In this document: positions 1 to 6,101 of the stretch, piece after piece
How the letters are laid out: the number at the start of each line of letters is the position of its first letter
How positions within the stretch are numbered: the first letter of the stretch is position 1
Origin: Desulfuromonadales bacterium
Lineage (GTDB): Bacteria; Desulfobacterota; Desulfuromonadia; Geobacterales; DSM-12255
DNA length: 34,563 nt
Direction: 5' to 3'
NCBI GenBank assembly: GCA_009780995.1
Contig: WQYY01000004.1
Coordinates: forward strand, 1 to 34,563
Notes under the pieces: generated by a model
The model's database searches: none
What the model saw: the letters and a program-made list of their open reading frames with translations, nothing else
Told to the model about the DNA's origin: nothing
Position numbers and translations under genes: made by a program

Positions 1-2
1 AA

Positions 3-1022
3 AAAACATTTGCCTCTTTTCCTCCCAAAGAGCAGGAAGCCCTGCTTGAGCATTGCGTAAAGCACCTTCTGCACCTTCACCCTTCGAGACGCAAGGAGAA
101 AAACAGGCATGACTGGGACATTGCTACAGACCTTGCCATAAATCCCGGAATTGATTCCATTCCTGCTCACGCTCCACAACCGGAGTTTTTCGGCCTTCCG
201 GTCGGGCTTTCGGCAGAAGAGTATTACAATCTGCTGGTTCCCCCCTTTTCTATCGGAAACCTTGAAGGGGCGGGAGCAGGAGATAATCCTGATGATGACG
301 GGCAAAAACAGGAGAAATCTTCAGACTTTGATACAAGCCATGCGGACGTTTCCCCCATAGACAACCATGATATATGGGGCGAGGCGGACAGCATTCCTGT
401 CAGGTTGGCAGAAGAAATGGTAAGAAATGTTGTGCAGGACGCGATGGATAAAGCAGATAATAAAGCCCCCCCTGAACTTGTCCCTCTTATAGATTCACTT
501 CTTGCCACACCTGAAATACCCTGGCAGACTATTTTAAGACAATTTGTGGCGACAGCGGGAAGAATCGGGCGAAAAAGCAGTTGGCAGAGGGAAAACAGAA
601 GATTCTCCCACAATATGCCCGGAAGCATAAAACGCCATCGCCTTAATCTCCTGGTAGGAATTGATATAAGCGATTCTACCAATAAGCCCGAACTTAGAGA
701 GGCCTTCGCAAAAGAGCTTTTACATATTGCCAAAAGCAGAGATAGCGTGCTGACGGTTCTATACGCAAACAGCAGGATAAAGAAAATTGAAAACCTCAAA
801 GGAGAAATGGTAACTGCTGAAGTATACCAGGGTGGCGGCTTTACAGATTTGAGGCCTGTTTTTGAATATGCTAAAACCATGCAAAAGCCCCCTTCGGCGA
901 TTATATACATAACGGACGGGATAGGCCCAGCGCCTGAAAAGATGGAGTTTCCTACTTTGTGGGTGTTGACGGAAGATGGAGAGAAACCGGTAAACTGGGG
1001 GGTAGAATTACGGCTTGTCTGA
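3..1022 (+). CDS. VWA-like DUF2201-type protein, 5'-truncated by window edge
   Basis: The reading frame is open from the left edge to the stop, so the start lies outside the window; an internal TTG at 405 is not a credible start. The N-terminal visible part matches the putative metallopeptidase half of DUF2201 proteins: an H-x3-H pair (HCVKH) followed by the conserved phrase HDWDIATDLAINP. A low-complexity acidic linker follows. The C-terminal part (from about 640) is a von Willebrand A-like domain: IDISDSTNKPE resembles a degenerate MIDAS DxSxS, followed by GGGFTDLRP and IYITDGIG. The family usually sits beside a MoxR-type AAA+ ATPase, and such a gene could lie just upstream; this is inference. 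The glutamate expected in a HExxH zinc-protease motif appears to be cysteine here, so peptidase activity is doubtful. The molecular function of the family is not established. Confidence 0.75.
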   Translation, partial: KTFASFPPKEQEALLEHCVKHLLHLHPSRRKEKNRHDWDIATDLAINPGIDSIPAHAPQPEFFGLPVGLSAEEYYNLLVPPFSIGNLEGAGAGDNPDDDGQKQEKSSDFDTSHADVSPIDNHDIWGEADSIPVRLAEEMVRNVVQDAMDKADNKAPPELVPLIDSLLATPEIPWQTILRQFVATAGRIGRKSSWQRENRRFSHNMPGSIKRHRLNLLVGIDISDSTNKPELREAFAKELLHIAKSRDSVLTVLYANSRIKKIENLKGEMVTAEVYQGGGFTDLRPVFEYAKTMQKPPSAIIYITDGIGPAPEKMEFPTLWVLTEDGEKPVNWGVELRLV

Positions 1023-1036
1023 CGGGTTTGGCCTTT

Positions 1037-1164
1037 AATTCCCCTCTGTGGAGGGGTGGCCGAAGGCCGGGGTGGTTTAAGGGGTGCCGCGAAACGCGGC
1101 GGGGTGGTTCGTAGGGGCGCACAGTGTGCGCCAGACAACACGGGCTGCAGATTGCCGCCCCTAC
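1037..1164. repeat. Intergenic repeat mosaic: R1 followed by R2
   Basis: Family R1 starts AATTCCCCTCTGTGGAGGGG and contains the nested palindromes CCCCTC/GAGGGG and GGCCGAAGGCC. A second, partial R1-like unit (GCCGCGAAACGCGGC) lies at 1081-1110. Family R2 (1111-1164) begins GTAGGGGCGCACAGTGTGCG and ends GCCGCCCCTAC, so its ends are inverted repeats. R1 recurs near 1400, 3853, 16374, 25036 and 32097, and R2 at about a dozen places. No coding potential is seen between 1023 and 1539. Confidence 0.8.
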
Positions 1165-1223
1165 GGTTGCCTCATGTCCTGCTCTCCAGGATACATTGTC
1201 TGAAGCCAGTATGTTTTTAAATA

Positions 1224-1360
1224 TTGCCTAATTATACGATTTATAAAGAATGAGCGATATACTACATTATCTACTAGCTCAGGTATTACCTAAGCTAATA
1301 GGAATAATGGCATAAAAAATAATTGCCTAATTATATAAAATAAACATTATCAGGCAATAA
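1224..1360. repeat. AT-rich R5 element with TTGCCTAATTAT ends and central palindrome
   Basis: TTGCCTAATTATA occurs at 1224 and again at 1323, with an inverted partner ATTATCAGGCAA at 1346-1357. Between them is an imperfect hairpin, TAGCTCAGGTA facing TACCTAAGCTA (1275-1299). The same parts recur at 5964-6046, 9314-9349 and 31192-31324, so this is a dispersed element. It is non-coding and of unknown function. Confidence 0.7.
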
Positions 1361-1399
1361 ATTATTTTAATCAATGACACAGGACTTTAAGGCACCGGC

Positions 1400-1520
1400 A
1401 ACCACCCCGCCCTTCGGGCACCCCTCCATAGAGGGGAATTTATCATCGTCTGCGTCGTATCGTGTTTGCGTAGGGGCGGCAATCTGCCGCCCGATTATAT
1501 CGCCAAAAGTCGAAGTCATA
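1400..1520. repeat. Repeat mosaic R1 (inverted) - R2 half-unit - R4 boundary motif
   Basis: R1 lies in inverted orientation at 1400-1440, an R2 half-palindrome (GTAGGGGCGGCAATCTGCCG) at 1470-1492, and the R4 motif GCCAAAAGTCGAAGTCATA at 1502-1520. R4 ends 19 nt before the start codon of the next gene. The short open frame running across these repeats is not a gene. Confidence 0.75.
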
Positions 1521-1539
1521 GACGAAAGAAAGGAAACGT

Positions 1540-1953
1540 ATGGAAGAAAACGAACTAACCCCGATGACAGCAGAATCCGTCAAAGAGCTTCTTGAAGTCG
1601 CTGGAGCAGAGGCAATGATCCGGGCCGGCAGAAGTGATAGCTACGGAGCACCAAGGGAGTTCTCTTTTGAAGTGCGTGGTATATTCCCAAACGGTATGGG
1701 ACTCCATATACAGGCAAGACAATATACATATCGAGACCCATGGGAAGCTAAAGGCCGTGTAAATGACTTTGTAGATGTATCGCTGCTGAGAAACGGAGAA
1801 TATTCACCGTTACCAAAGGGGTATACCTTTTTTCAGGAAAGGGATCAGGAAGAGGATATAGATTATCAGCAACTCGAAAAGATTATAAATGACGTATCTT
1901 CTCTAAACCCCCGTATATACCAGCTTCAGGAACTAACCGGAGATATGAGTTAG
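1540..1953 (+). CDS. Hypothetical protein, 137 aa
   Basis: I do not recognise this protein. The ATG at 1540 follows an AAAGGAAA ribosome-binding site, which sets the start. The product is soluble, acidic and without signal peptide, membrane segment or cysteine. The N-terminal 25 residues look helical; the middle (about 45-90) is rich in beta-prone and aromatic residues; the C-terminus is acidic (ERDQEEDIDYQQLEK). It stands alone between a repeat mosaic and the cysK operon. Base composition resembles the housekeeping genes rather than the AT-rich island, so it is probably a resident gene. No function is proposed. Confidence 0.65.
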   Translation: MEENELTPMTAESVKELLEVAGAEAMIRAGRSDSYGAPREFSFEVRGIFPNGMGLHIQARQYTYRDPWEAKGRVNDFVDVSLLRNGEYSPLPKGYTFFQERDQEEDIDYQQLEKIINDVSSLNPRIYQLQELTGDMS

Positions 1954-1973
1954 TAAAGACAGGGAGCCTCTAT

Positions 1974-2002
1974 TTGATGACCTACTAATACTGTGTTATT
2001 AT
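1974..2002 (+). promoter_or_regulatory. Possible sigma-70 promoter for cysK operon
   Basis: TTGATG (1974-1979), a 17-bp spacer and TATTAT (1997-2002) lie 43 bp before the cysK start. A TTGACA at 2008-2013 is a better -35 hexamer but has no -10 at proper distance. The call rests on consensus match only. Confidence 0.35.
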
Positions 2003-2045
2003 TGGTATTGACAAAAATTTTAGAATAAAAAGGCAGGGAAAAATC

Positions 2046-3005
2046 ATGTCAGGAAAAGGAATCTACAGCGACAACACGCTATCAATAGGTAACACTCCCC
2101 TTATACGCCTTAACAGGCTAAGCAAAGGGCTCAAAGGAACCGTACTTGTTAAAACCGAAGGAAGGAACCCCTCTTATTCGGTAAAGTGCCGTATAGGCGC
2201 AAATATGGTATGGGACGCTGAAATTCGCGGCATTTTAAAGCCGGGCGTGGAAATTATAGAATCTACCAGCGGGAATACAGGAATCGCTCTGGCTTATGTT
2301 GCGGCAGCCAAAGGATATAAACTTACCCTGACAATGCCTGAAACCATGAGTATTGAACGACGAAAGATTTTGGCTTTTCTTGGCGCGAACCTTATCCTTA
2401 CGCCGGGAACTGAAGGTATGTCAGGAGCCATAAAAAAGGCTGAAGAGATAGCGGCAAACCAACCCGGCAAATGGTTTTTGCCTCAACAGTTTAAAAATCC
2501 CGCTAATCCGGCAATCCATGAGAAAACAACCGGCCCGGAAATATGGAAAGATACTGAAGGGAATATTGACGCTTTTGTGTCAGGTGTGGGAAGCGGTGGA
2601 ACAATAACCGGAGTTTCCAGATATATTAAGAAAACCATGGGGAAAAATATCCTCTCAATAGCTGTAGAGCCTAAAGAAAGCCCTGTTATAAGCCAAAAGC
2701 TGGCGAATCTTCCACTTACCCCCGGTCCCCATAAAATACAGGGAATCGGCGCCGGTTTTATCCCTGAGACTCTTGACCTTTCAATTATTGACCGGGTAGA
2801 GCAGGTTACAGGAGATGAAGCAATAGAATATGCTAAAAGGCTTGCCAATGAAGAAGGGATACTGGCAGGAATATCTTCAGGAGCGGCAGTGGCAGCAGCG
2901 TTAAGGATAGCCGGTCTGGACGAATTTAAAGGTAAGACTGTTGTGGCTATACTCCCTGATTCCGCTGAAAGATATATGTCAACAGATCTGTTTAAGGGGA
3001 TATAA
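2046..3005 (+). CDS. cysK: Cysteine synthase A (O-acetylserine sulfhydrylase)
   Basis: A PLP enzyme that makes L-cysteine from O-acetylserine and sulfide (or a sulfur donor) in the cytoplasm. At 319 aa it has normal CysK length and high visible similarity to enterobacterial CysK throughout. The PLP lysine lies in [10 protein letters not shown] (K47), the substrate loop is STSGNTG (73-79), the phosphate-binding glycine loop is [10 protein letters not shown] (near 180), and the C-terminal [11 protein letters not shown] is conserved. The start has an AGGGA Shine-Dalgarno seven bases upstream. The stop codon directly abuts the start of the E1-like gene at 3006, so the two are surely co-transcribed. 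Pairing with a ThiF/MoeB-like enzyme hints that the sulfur may come from a thiocarboxylated carrier protein; this is inference, since no carrier gene is nearby. Confidence 0.95.
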   Translation: MSGKGIYSDNTLSIGNTPLIRLNRLSKGLKGTVLVKTEGRNPSYSVKCRIGANMVWDAEIRGILKPGVEIIESTSGNTGIALAYVAAAKGYKLTLTMPETMSIERRKILAFLGANLILTPGTEGMSGAIKKAEEIAANQPGKWFLPQQFKNPANPAIHEKTTGPEIWKDTEGNIDAFVSGVGSGGTITGVSRYIKKTMGKNILSIAVEPKESPVISQKLANLPLTPGPHKIQGIGAGFIPETLDLSIIDRVEQVTGDEAIEYAKRLANEEGILAGISSGAAVAAALRIAGLDEFKGKTVVAILPDSAERYMSTDLFKGI

Positions 3006-3776
3006 ATGGCAGGCAGGTCTCTTACAAAAGAGGAACTCGAAAGATACTCCCGCCAGATTATGCTTAAGGAAGTCGGAGAGGAAGGGCAGCAAAAGCTTCT
3101 GAACAGCTCTGTTCTTGTTATAGGCGCCGGCGGTCTTGGTTCTCCTGTCCTACTCTATCTCGCAGCGGCAGGTATAGGAACTATAGGTATCGCTGATGGT
3201 GATGTGGTAAATATAAGCAATCTGCAGAGACAGATAATTCACTTCTCAGATGATGTTAATAAAAAGAAAGTCTTATCAGCAGAAGATAAAATCAGGCAGC
3301 TAAACCCAAACACAGTGGTAAAATGCTATCCTGAATATCTGGACAGCTCAAATATAAGAGACATCATATCGACCTACGACTTTGTCATAGACGCCACAGA
3401 TAATTTCAAAGCTAAATTCCTTATAAATGATGTTTGTATTGAACTGGGTATACCCTTTTCGCATGGCGGGATTCTGGAAACAAAGGGTCAGACCATGACA
3501 GTAATTCCGGATAAATCCCCATGCTACCGGTGTATTTTTCCTCATCCTCCATCTGATAATATTGCTAAAGCTTGTTCTTTCGGGGGCGTTATGGGAGTAT
3601 TGCCAGGTGTAATAGGCACTATCCAGGCTACTGAAGCCATAAAATTTATCCTTAACATAGGAAAACTCCTTACAGGGAGATTGCTTACATATGACCTTAT
3701 GGATATGCGATTCAGAGAAATCACTTTTGGCAAAAATCCACAATGCCCTGTTTGTGCGCGCTCTCCAAAGAGTTAG
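3006..3776 (+). CDS. E1-like adenylyltransferase, MoeB/ThiF/HesA family
   Basis: The family adenylates the C-terminal glycine of ubiquitin-like sulfur carriers (MoaD, ThiS, CysO-like) so that they can accept sulfur. The 256-aa product has the family pattern: RYSRQ near the N-terminus, the nucleotide-binding loop GAGGLGS (40-46), the NLQRQIIH segment, DATDNF, and two zinc CxxC pairs at C173/C176 (CYRC) and C247/C250 (CPVC). There is no rhodanese extension. It starts the base after the cysK stop. MoeB, ThiF or HesA cannot be told apart from sequence alone, so no symbol is given. The last 32 codons are duplicated, with silent changes only up to the final few residues, at 5460-5555 (see findings). 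Confidence 0.9.
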   Translation: MAGRSLTKEELERYSRQIMLKEVGEEGQQKLLNSSVLVIGAGGLGSPVLLYLAAAGIGTIGIADGDVVNISNLQRQIIHFSDDVNKKKVLSAEDKIRQLNPNTVVKCYPEYLDSSNIRDIISTYDFVIDATDNFKAKFLINDVCIELGIPFSHGGILETKGQTMTVIPDKSPCYRCIFPHPPSDNIAKACSFGGVMGVLPGVIGTIQATEAIKFILNIGKLLTGRLLTYDLMDMRFREITFGKNPQCPVCARSPKS

Positions 3777-3787
3777 GCATAACATAT

Positions 3788-3890
3788 GGGGGCGACAGTC
3801 CCCGGTTGCCCGATAACACTGGCGCATAATGTGCGCCCCTACAAACGTCGAGAACCACCCCGCCCTTCGGGCACCCCTCCAAAGAGGGGA
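3788..3890. repeat. R2 palindromic unit followed by inverted R1
   Basis: R2 (3788-3842) begins GGGGGCGACAGTCCCCGGTTG and ends GTGCGCCCCTAC. R1 in inverted orientation occupies 3853-3890. Both are non-coding and lie directly downstream of the E1-like gene, at the left border of the accessory island. Confidence 0.75.
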
Positions 3891-3948
3891 CGCAACGCAG
3901 GAAATCCGCCATTTATCACAGATTTTTTAATCACACATATAAATGATA

Positions 3949-3993
3949 TTTTATGCGCAATGTATTGACATCGCGCATAAAATTATGTAATTA
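3949..3993 (+). promoter_or_regulatory. Promoter with inverted-repeat operator for DinJ/YoeB module
   Basis: A perfect 10-bp inverted repeat, TTTTATGCGC (3949-3958) and GCGCATAAAA (3973-3982), encloses a consensus -35 TTGACA (3965-3970). TAATTA (3988-3993) is a fair -10 at 17-bp spacing. The arrangement fits autorepression by a ribbon-helix-helix antitoxin, as is usual for RelB/DinJ modules. Confidence 0.6.
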
Positions 3994-4033
3994 TTTCATT
4001 GTTGGTTCAATATTTTTTTGGAGAGGTGTTGTT

Positions 4034-4312
4034 ATGTCAGAGACAACGAATTTAAACATACGGATTGATAAAGAGTTGAAGGAACAAGCCGAAAATTTTT
4101 TTAGCGAATTGGGATTGAATATGTCATCAGCGTTCAATATTTTCGTGCGCCAATCTTTAAGGCAAGGGAAAATTCCTTTTGAATTATCCATTGTGGCTGA
4201 CCCGTTTTATAGCCATGCGAATATGGCAGTTTTACGCAAGTCTATTAAAGAAGCAAACAAAGGGAAAGTCGTTACAAAAACACTCAAAGAACTGCGGGCG
4301 ATGGAAAAATGA
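4034..4312 (+). CDS. RelB/DinJ-family antitoxin of YoeB-type toxin
   Basis: A 92-aa antitoxin expected to bind and neutralise the downstream toxin and to repress its own promoter. The N-terminus (LNIRIDKELKEQAENFF, SELGLNMSSAFNIFVRQ) is the ribbon-helix-helix domain typical of RelB/DinJ; the C-terminal half is charged and presumably the toxin-binding tail. The ATG at 4034 is preceded by GGAGAGG; longer in-frame extensions upstream would overlap the promoter. It overlaps the toxin gene by 4 bp (ATGA). The operator-like inverted repeat at 3949-3982 lies just upstream. It is related to, but clearly different from, the antitoxin at 9732. Confidence 0.88.
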   Translation: MSETTNLNIRIDKELKEQAENFFSELGLNMSSAFNIFVRQSLRQGKIPFELSIVADPFYSHANMAVLRKSIKEANKGKVVTKTLKELRAMEK

Positions 4313-4575
4313 ACATCAATTTTACAGAAACAGGTTGGGAAGATTATCTTTACTGGATAAGCCAAGATAAAAAGACCATTAAGCGTATAAATAATCTCAT
4401 TGAGGATATTGAGCGCAATGGACATGACGGTATCGGAAAATCCGAACCGTTACGAAACGATTTGTCCGGGTGGTGGTCCCGTCATATTGACGGTAAGAAC
4501 CGATTGGTCTATCGGCTTATTGGTGATGATGCTGTTGAAATTGCGCAGTGCAGAGGGCATTATAGTGATAAATAA
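4309..4575 (+). CDS. yoeB: YoeB/Txe-family toxin, ribosome-dependent mRNA interferase
   Basis: An 88-aa RelE-fold RNase that cuts mRNA in the ribosomal A site when released from its antitoxin. Alignment by eye to E. coli YoeB is almost end to end: WEDYLYW, the KINELI-like helix, KSEPLRNDLSGWWSR, RLVY and C-terminal CRGHY. The catalytic set is present: E46, R65, H84 and Y85. E. coli YoeB normally pairs with a YefM/Phd-type antitoxin; here the partner is DinJ-type, a combination seen in other genomes. Start and stop overlap show translational coupling to the antitoxin. The toxin looks intact. Confidence 0.92.
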   Translation: MNINFTETGWEDYLYWISQDKKTIKRINNLIEDIERNGHDGIGKSEPLRNDLSGWWSRHIDGKNRLVYRLIGDDAVEIAQCRGHYSDK

Positions 4576-4644
4576 ATTTAGCTAAAAAATTCGGGAGAAA
4601 ATTTACCCGTTGAGTTCAATATTTTTTCGTATTGTTTTAAGGTT

Positions 4645-4956
4645 TTATAAAAATTCTTCGGCATTACGCTTTTTGTAGAGGAACCTACGAACCTCCATTA
4701 TGCCGCCGATCACAACATACCATACAGTGAAGTTCCGGATTGAGATGCGGTAATATGGATAGGTGCGGTCTCTATTCGAATTGTATTTTTCAAATGATTC
4801 CGGTGCTTGCAATCGTTCCTGAATAGCCGCTTCTGTGTCCGCAATAAGACGGTATGCTGCATCGGGGTTTTTCAGTTTGAAGACAATATATTGCCATACC
4901 TCTGCAATATCCGAGTCAAACATGGGGAGATAGGAGAGCTTATACTTCTTTGCCAT
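4645..4956 (-). CDS. RelE/ParE-family toxin
   Basis: A 103-aa toxin of the RelE/ParE superfamily (plasmid-stabilisation type). The start at 4956 (MAKKYKLSYLPMFDSDIAEVW) follows an AGGAG Shine-Dalgarno; the frame continues upstream into the antitoxin gene but without a plausible start. Family features are the N-terminal helix DIAEVWQYI, ..PDAAYRLIADTEAAI, a PYYRISIRNFTVWYVV core and the C-terminal strand VRRFLYKKRN. Whether it is a gyrase-directed ParE or an mRNA-cutting RelE cannot be decided; the basic RRFLYKKRN end is common in both. It lies 4 nt behind the Phd-type antitoxin gene on the same strand and converges on yoeB. Confidence 0.85.
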   Translation of the reverse strand: MAKKYKLSYLPMFDSDIAEVWQYIVFKLKNPDAAYRLIADTEAAIQERLQAPESFEKYNSNRDRTYPYYRISIRNFTVWYVVIGGIMEVRRFLYKKRNAEEFL

Positions 4957-4960
4957 ACAG

Positions 4961-5209
4961 CTATCTCCTGTATTTTGCAAACACGTCTTCATGAGTGAGC
5001 CGCTCATCTGTGAGCGCTGCCATTTGATCCGCTTCGTCAAGTTTGAATTCGATGTTTCCAGTGAGTTCGGCATACTGGGCGAGGCTGAGGACAACCATTG
5101 CGCCGTACCCGTTTTTGGTTAGATATACAGGCACTCCGCTGTTCACAACGCTCTCAATGGCCGGAAAATTGTTTCGTAGTTCAGAAACCGGTTTAATTTG
5201 TATCATCAC
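4961..5209 (-). CDS. Phd/YefM-family antitoxin
   Basis: An 82-aa antitoxin, first gene of a minus-strand pair with the RelE/ParE toxin. The N-terminus (IKPVSELRNNFPAIESVVNSGVPVYLTKNGYGAMVVLS) is the classic Phd/YefM DNA-binding fold, with the VYLTKNG turn and the MVVLS strand. The acidic, helical C-terminus (KLDEADQMAALTDERLTHEDVF) would wrap the toxin. GGAGG precedes the start; the neighbouring ATG at 5206 is an alternative start one codon in. Its promoter region at 5227-5273 carries four 11-bp tandem repeats that may be its operator. Confidence 0.88.
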   Translation of the reverse strand: MMIQIKPVSELRNNFPAIESVVNSGVPVYLTKNGYGAMVVLSLAQYAELTGNIEFKLDEADQMAALTDERLTHEDVFAKYRR

Positions 5210-5226
5210 TACCTCCGTTCATGCTT

Positions 5227-5273
5227 TATCAGAATACTATCGGAATACTATCAGAATATTATCAAAATATCAA
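5227..5273 (-). promoter_or_regulatory. Promoter of Phd/ParE module overlapping four 11-bp tandem repeats
   Basis: On the minus strand TTGATA (5273-5268), a 17-bp spacer and TAGTAT (5250-5245) form a good promoter; TGA before the -10 gives an extended -10. The plus strand reads as four tandem 11-mers, TATCAGAATAC, TATCGGAATAC, TATCAGAATAT, TATCAAAATAT (5227-5270). An 11-bp period, about one helical turn, suits cooperative antitoxin binding. The same bases could be the degraded low-complexity coding repeat of the gene remnant that follows. Confidence 0.5.
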
Positions 5274-5301
5274 ACTATGATGATGTATTTGAAAGCGTTT
5301 A

Positions 5302-5460
5302 TCTTGTCAAATGACAAGATAAATGACAAAATAAACGATAAGATAAGAGTTATCCGAACCTAACCAAAGTACCATCTCGAGGGAACTAAAAGAATATCAA
5401 GTCGCCGGACTTCTTCGCCGTAAAGGTGCAAGAAAAAGAGGACAATGGGTAGTGGAATGA
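5302..5460 (+). pseudogene. C-terminal remnant of a winged-helix (AAA_4/RecG-like or Fic-type) protein
   Basis: Two pieces of one protein tail lie in different frames. The first reads SNDKINDKINDKI and runs into a stop at 5361-5363. The second, from 5365, reads STISRELKEYQVAGLLRRKG and ends ARKRGQWVVE at a TGA at 5458. DKINDKIN repeats followed by a winged-helix ending like this are familiar from AAA_4 (putative transcriptional regulator/RecG-like) and Fic-type proteins. The frame change implies an internal deletion; the N-terminal catalytic part is absent, presumably lost when the Phd/ParE module arrived. Residues resembling SEYYRNTIRILSKYQ immediately upstream may belong to the same remnant. 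Confidence 0.6.
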
Positions 5461-5555
5461 TGCTCACATATGACCTTATGGATATGCGATTTAGAGAAAT
5501 TACTTTTGGCAAAAACCCACAATGTCCTGTTTGTGCGCTCCAGCCAAAAAGTTAG
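5460..5555 (+). pseudogene. Duplicated 3' end of the E1-like (MoeB/ThiF) gene
   Basis: This 31-codon stretch plus stop repeats the end of the gene at 3006-3776 (native positions 3681-3776). From LTYDLMDMR to CPVCA the protein is identical, while the DNA differs at five third-codon positions, all silent; only the last four residues before the stop diverge (RSPKS versus LQPKS). The upstream part of the gene is missing: homology stops at 5461, exactly where the winged-helix remnant ends. It carries the second zinc CxxC but could not work alone. Silent-only divergence suggests the copy came from a functional allele of another strain. Confidence 0.85.
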
Positions 5556-5592
5556 ACTAAAATTAAGACAATAAGAAATACTTCTCAATCGC

Positions 5593-5865
5593 TTGCCGCA
5601 AGCGATAAGCAATCAATTAAAACAAGCGATATGCTTATTATATATTAAAAAAATCTTCGAAGACGATGAGTTGCAGCCAGATTCAGTTATAAAGAAATAC
5701 TTTATAACTGCCCCAGACGGCAAATCTTACGGTACCAATCATTATAATCTACAGATGATAATTTCGGTGGGCTTCAAGGTCAATAATGACAATGCTGTCC
5801 ATTTCCGCAACTATTCGGAAATTCCGAATAGTTCAAACCGAGGGCAACCGACAAATCAACCGTGA
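5593..5865 (+). pseudogene. RhuM-family (virulence protein RhuM-like) remnant
   Basis: The central stretch (KKIFEDDELQPDSVIKK, ITAPDGKSYGTNHYNLQMI, ISVGFKVNNDNAVHFRN) matches the N-terminal half of RhuM-type proteins, which read roughly IFxEGELxxxSVxKxxxTAxDGKxYxTxxYNLDxIISVGYRV and continue for some 200 further residues. Here the beginning is replaced by unrelated codons and the frame ends after NSSNRGQPTNQP, so it is truncated at both ends. It lies directly after the duplicated E1-like gene end. RhuM genes are common passengers of restriction-modification and toxin-antitoxin islands, and their function is unclear. Confidence 0.65.
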
Positions 5866-5963
5866 TACAATTAACCCCTACTCTTCACACTACAAACTCA
5901 AAAGGACATTATTGTATAATTATACAAATATACAATATCATTTTAACTGATTTCTCAACGAAT

Positions 5964-6046
5964 TAAAACCTATTAGCTCAGGTAATACCTGAGCTAATAG
6001 GTTTTAGTAGTATACATGGCAACATTCAAAAACTTGCCTAATTATA
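5964..6046. repeat. R5 element with perfect 43-bp palindrome
   Basis: TAAAACCTATTAGCTCAGGTA (5964-5984) is followed by one base and then its exact reverse complement (5986-6006): 21-bp arms with a 1-nt centre. TTGCCTAATTATA follows at 6034-6046. It is the best-preserved copy of the R5 family (see 1224-1360). It could form a cruciform or a strong hairpin in RNA, but has no T-tract to act as a terminator. Apart from this element, 5866-6101 is AT-rich and featureless. Confidence 0.8.
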
Positions 6047-6101
6047 TTATTACTCTGCTGCTCCTAGTTTGGAAACGAGGGATAATAGGAGACGTAAATT
6101 T

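Noticed and set aside
224-1141. Long minus-strand open frame (305 codons)
   Set aside because: It is antisense to the DUF2201 gene and its N-terminus is read through R1/R2 repeats; composition is unlike a real protein.
1374-1595. Open frame across the repeats before the gene at 1540
   Set aside because: It translates R1, R2 and R4 repeats and overlaps the better-supported gene start.
3786-3968. Short frame downstream of the E1-like gene
   Set aside because: Pure repeat sequence (R2/R1) without a ribosome-binding site.
5227-5270. Iterons or CRISPR-like array
   Set aside because: 11-bp units with no spacers, no cas genes and no replication initiator nearby; promoter operator or coding-repeat remnant fits better.
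5043-5363. 106-codon plus-strand frame ending in DKINDKINDKI
   Set aside because: Most of it is antisense to the Phd antitoxin gene; only the tail belongs to the winged-helix remnant.
3681-5555. Integrated prophage or ICE using the E1-like gene 3' end as att site
   Set aside because: No integrase, excisionase or perfect direct repeat; the repeated ends differ at many silent sites.
5964-6006. Rho-independent terminator
   Set aside because: A perfect palindrome but without a following T-tract, and it recurs elsewhere as part of the R5 element.
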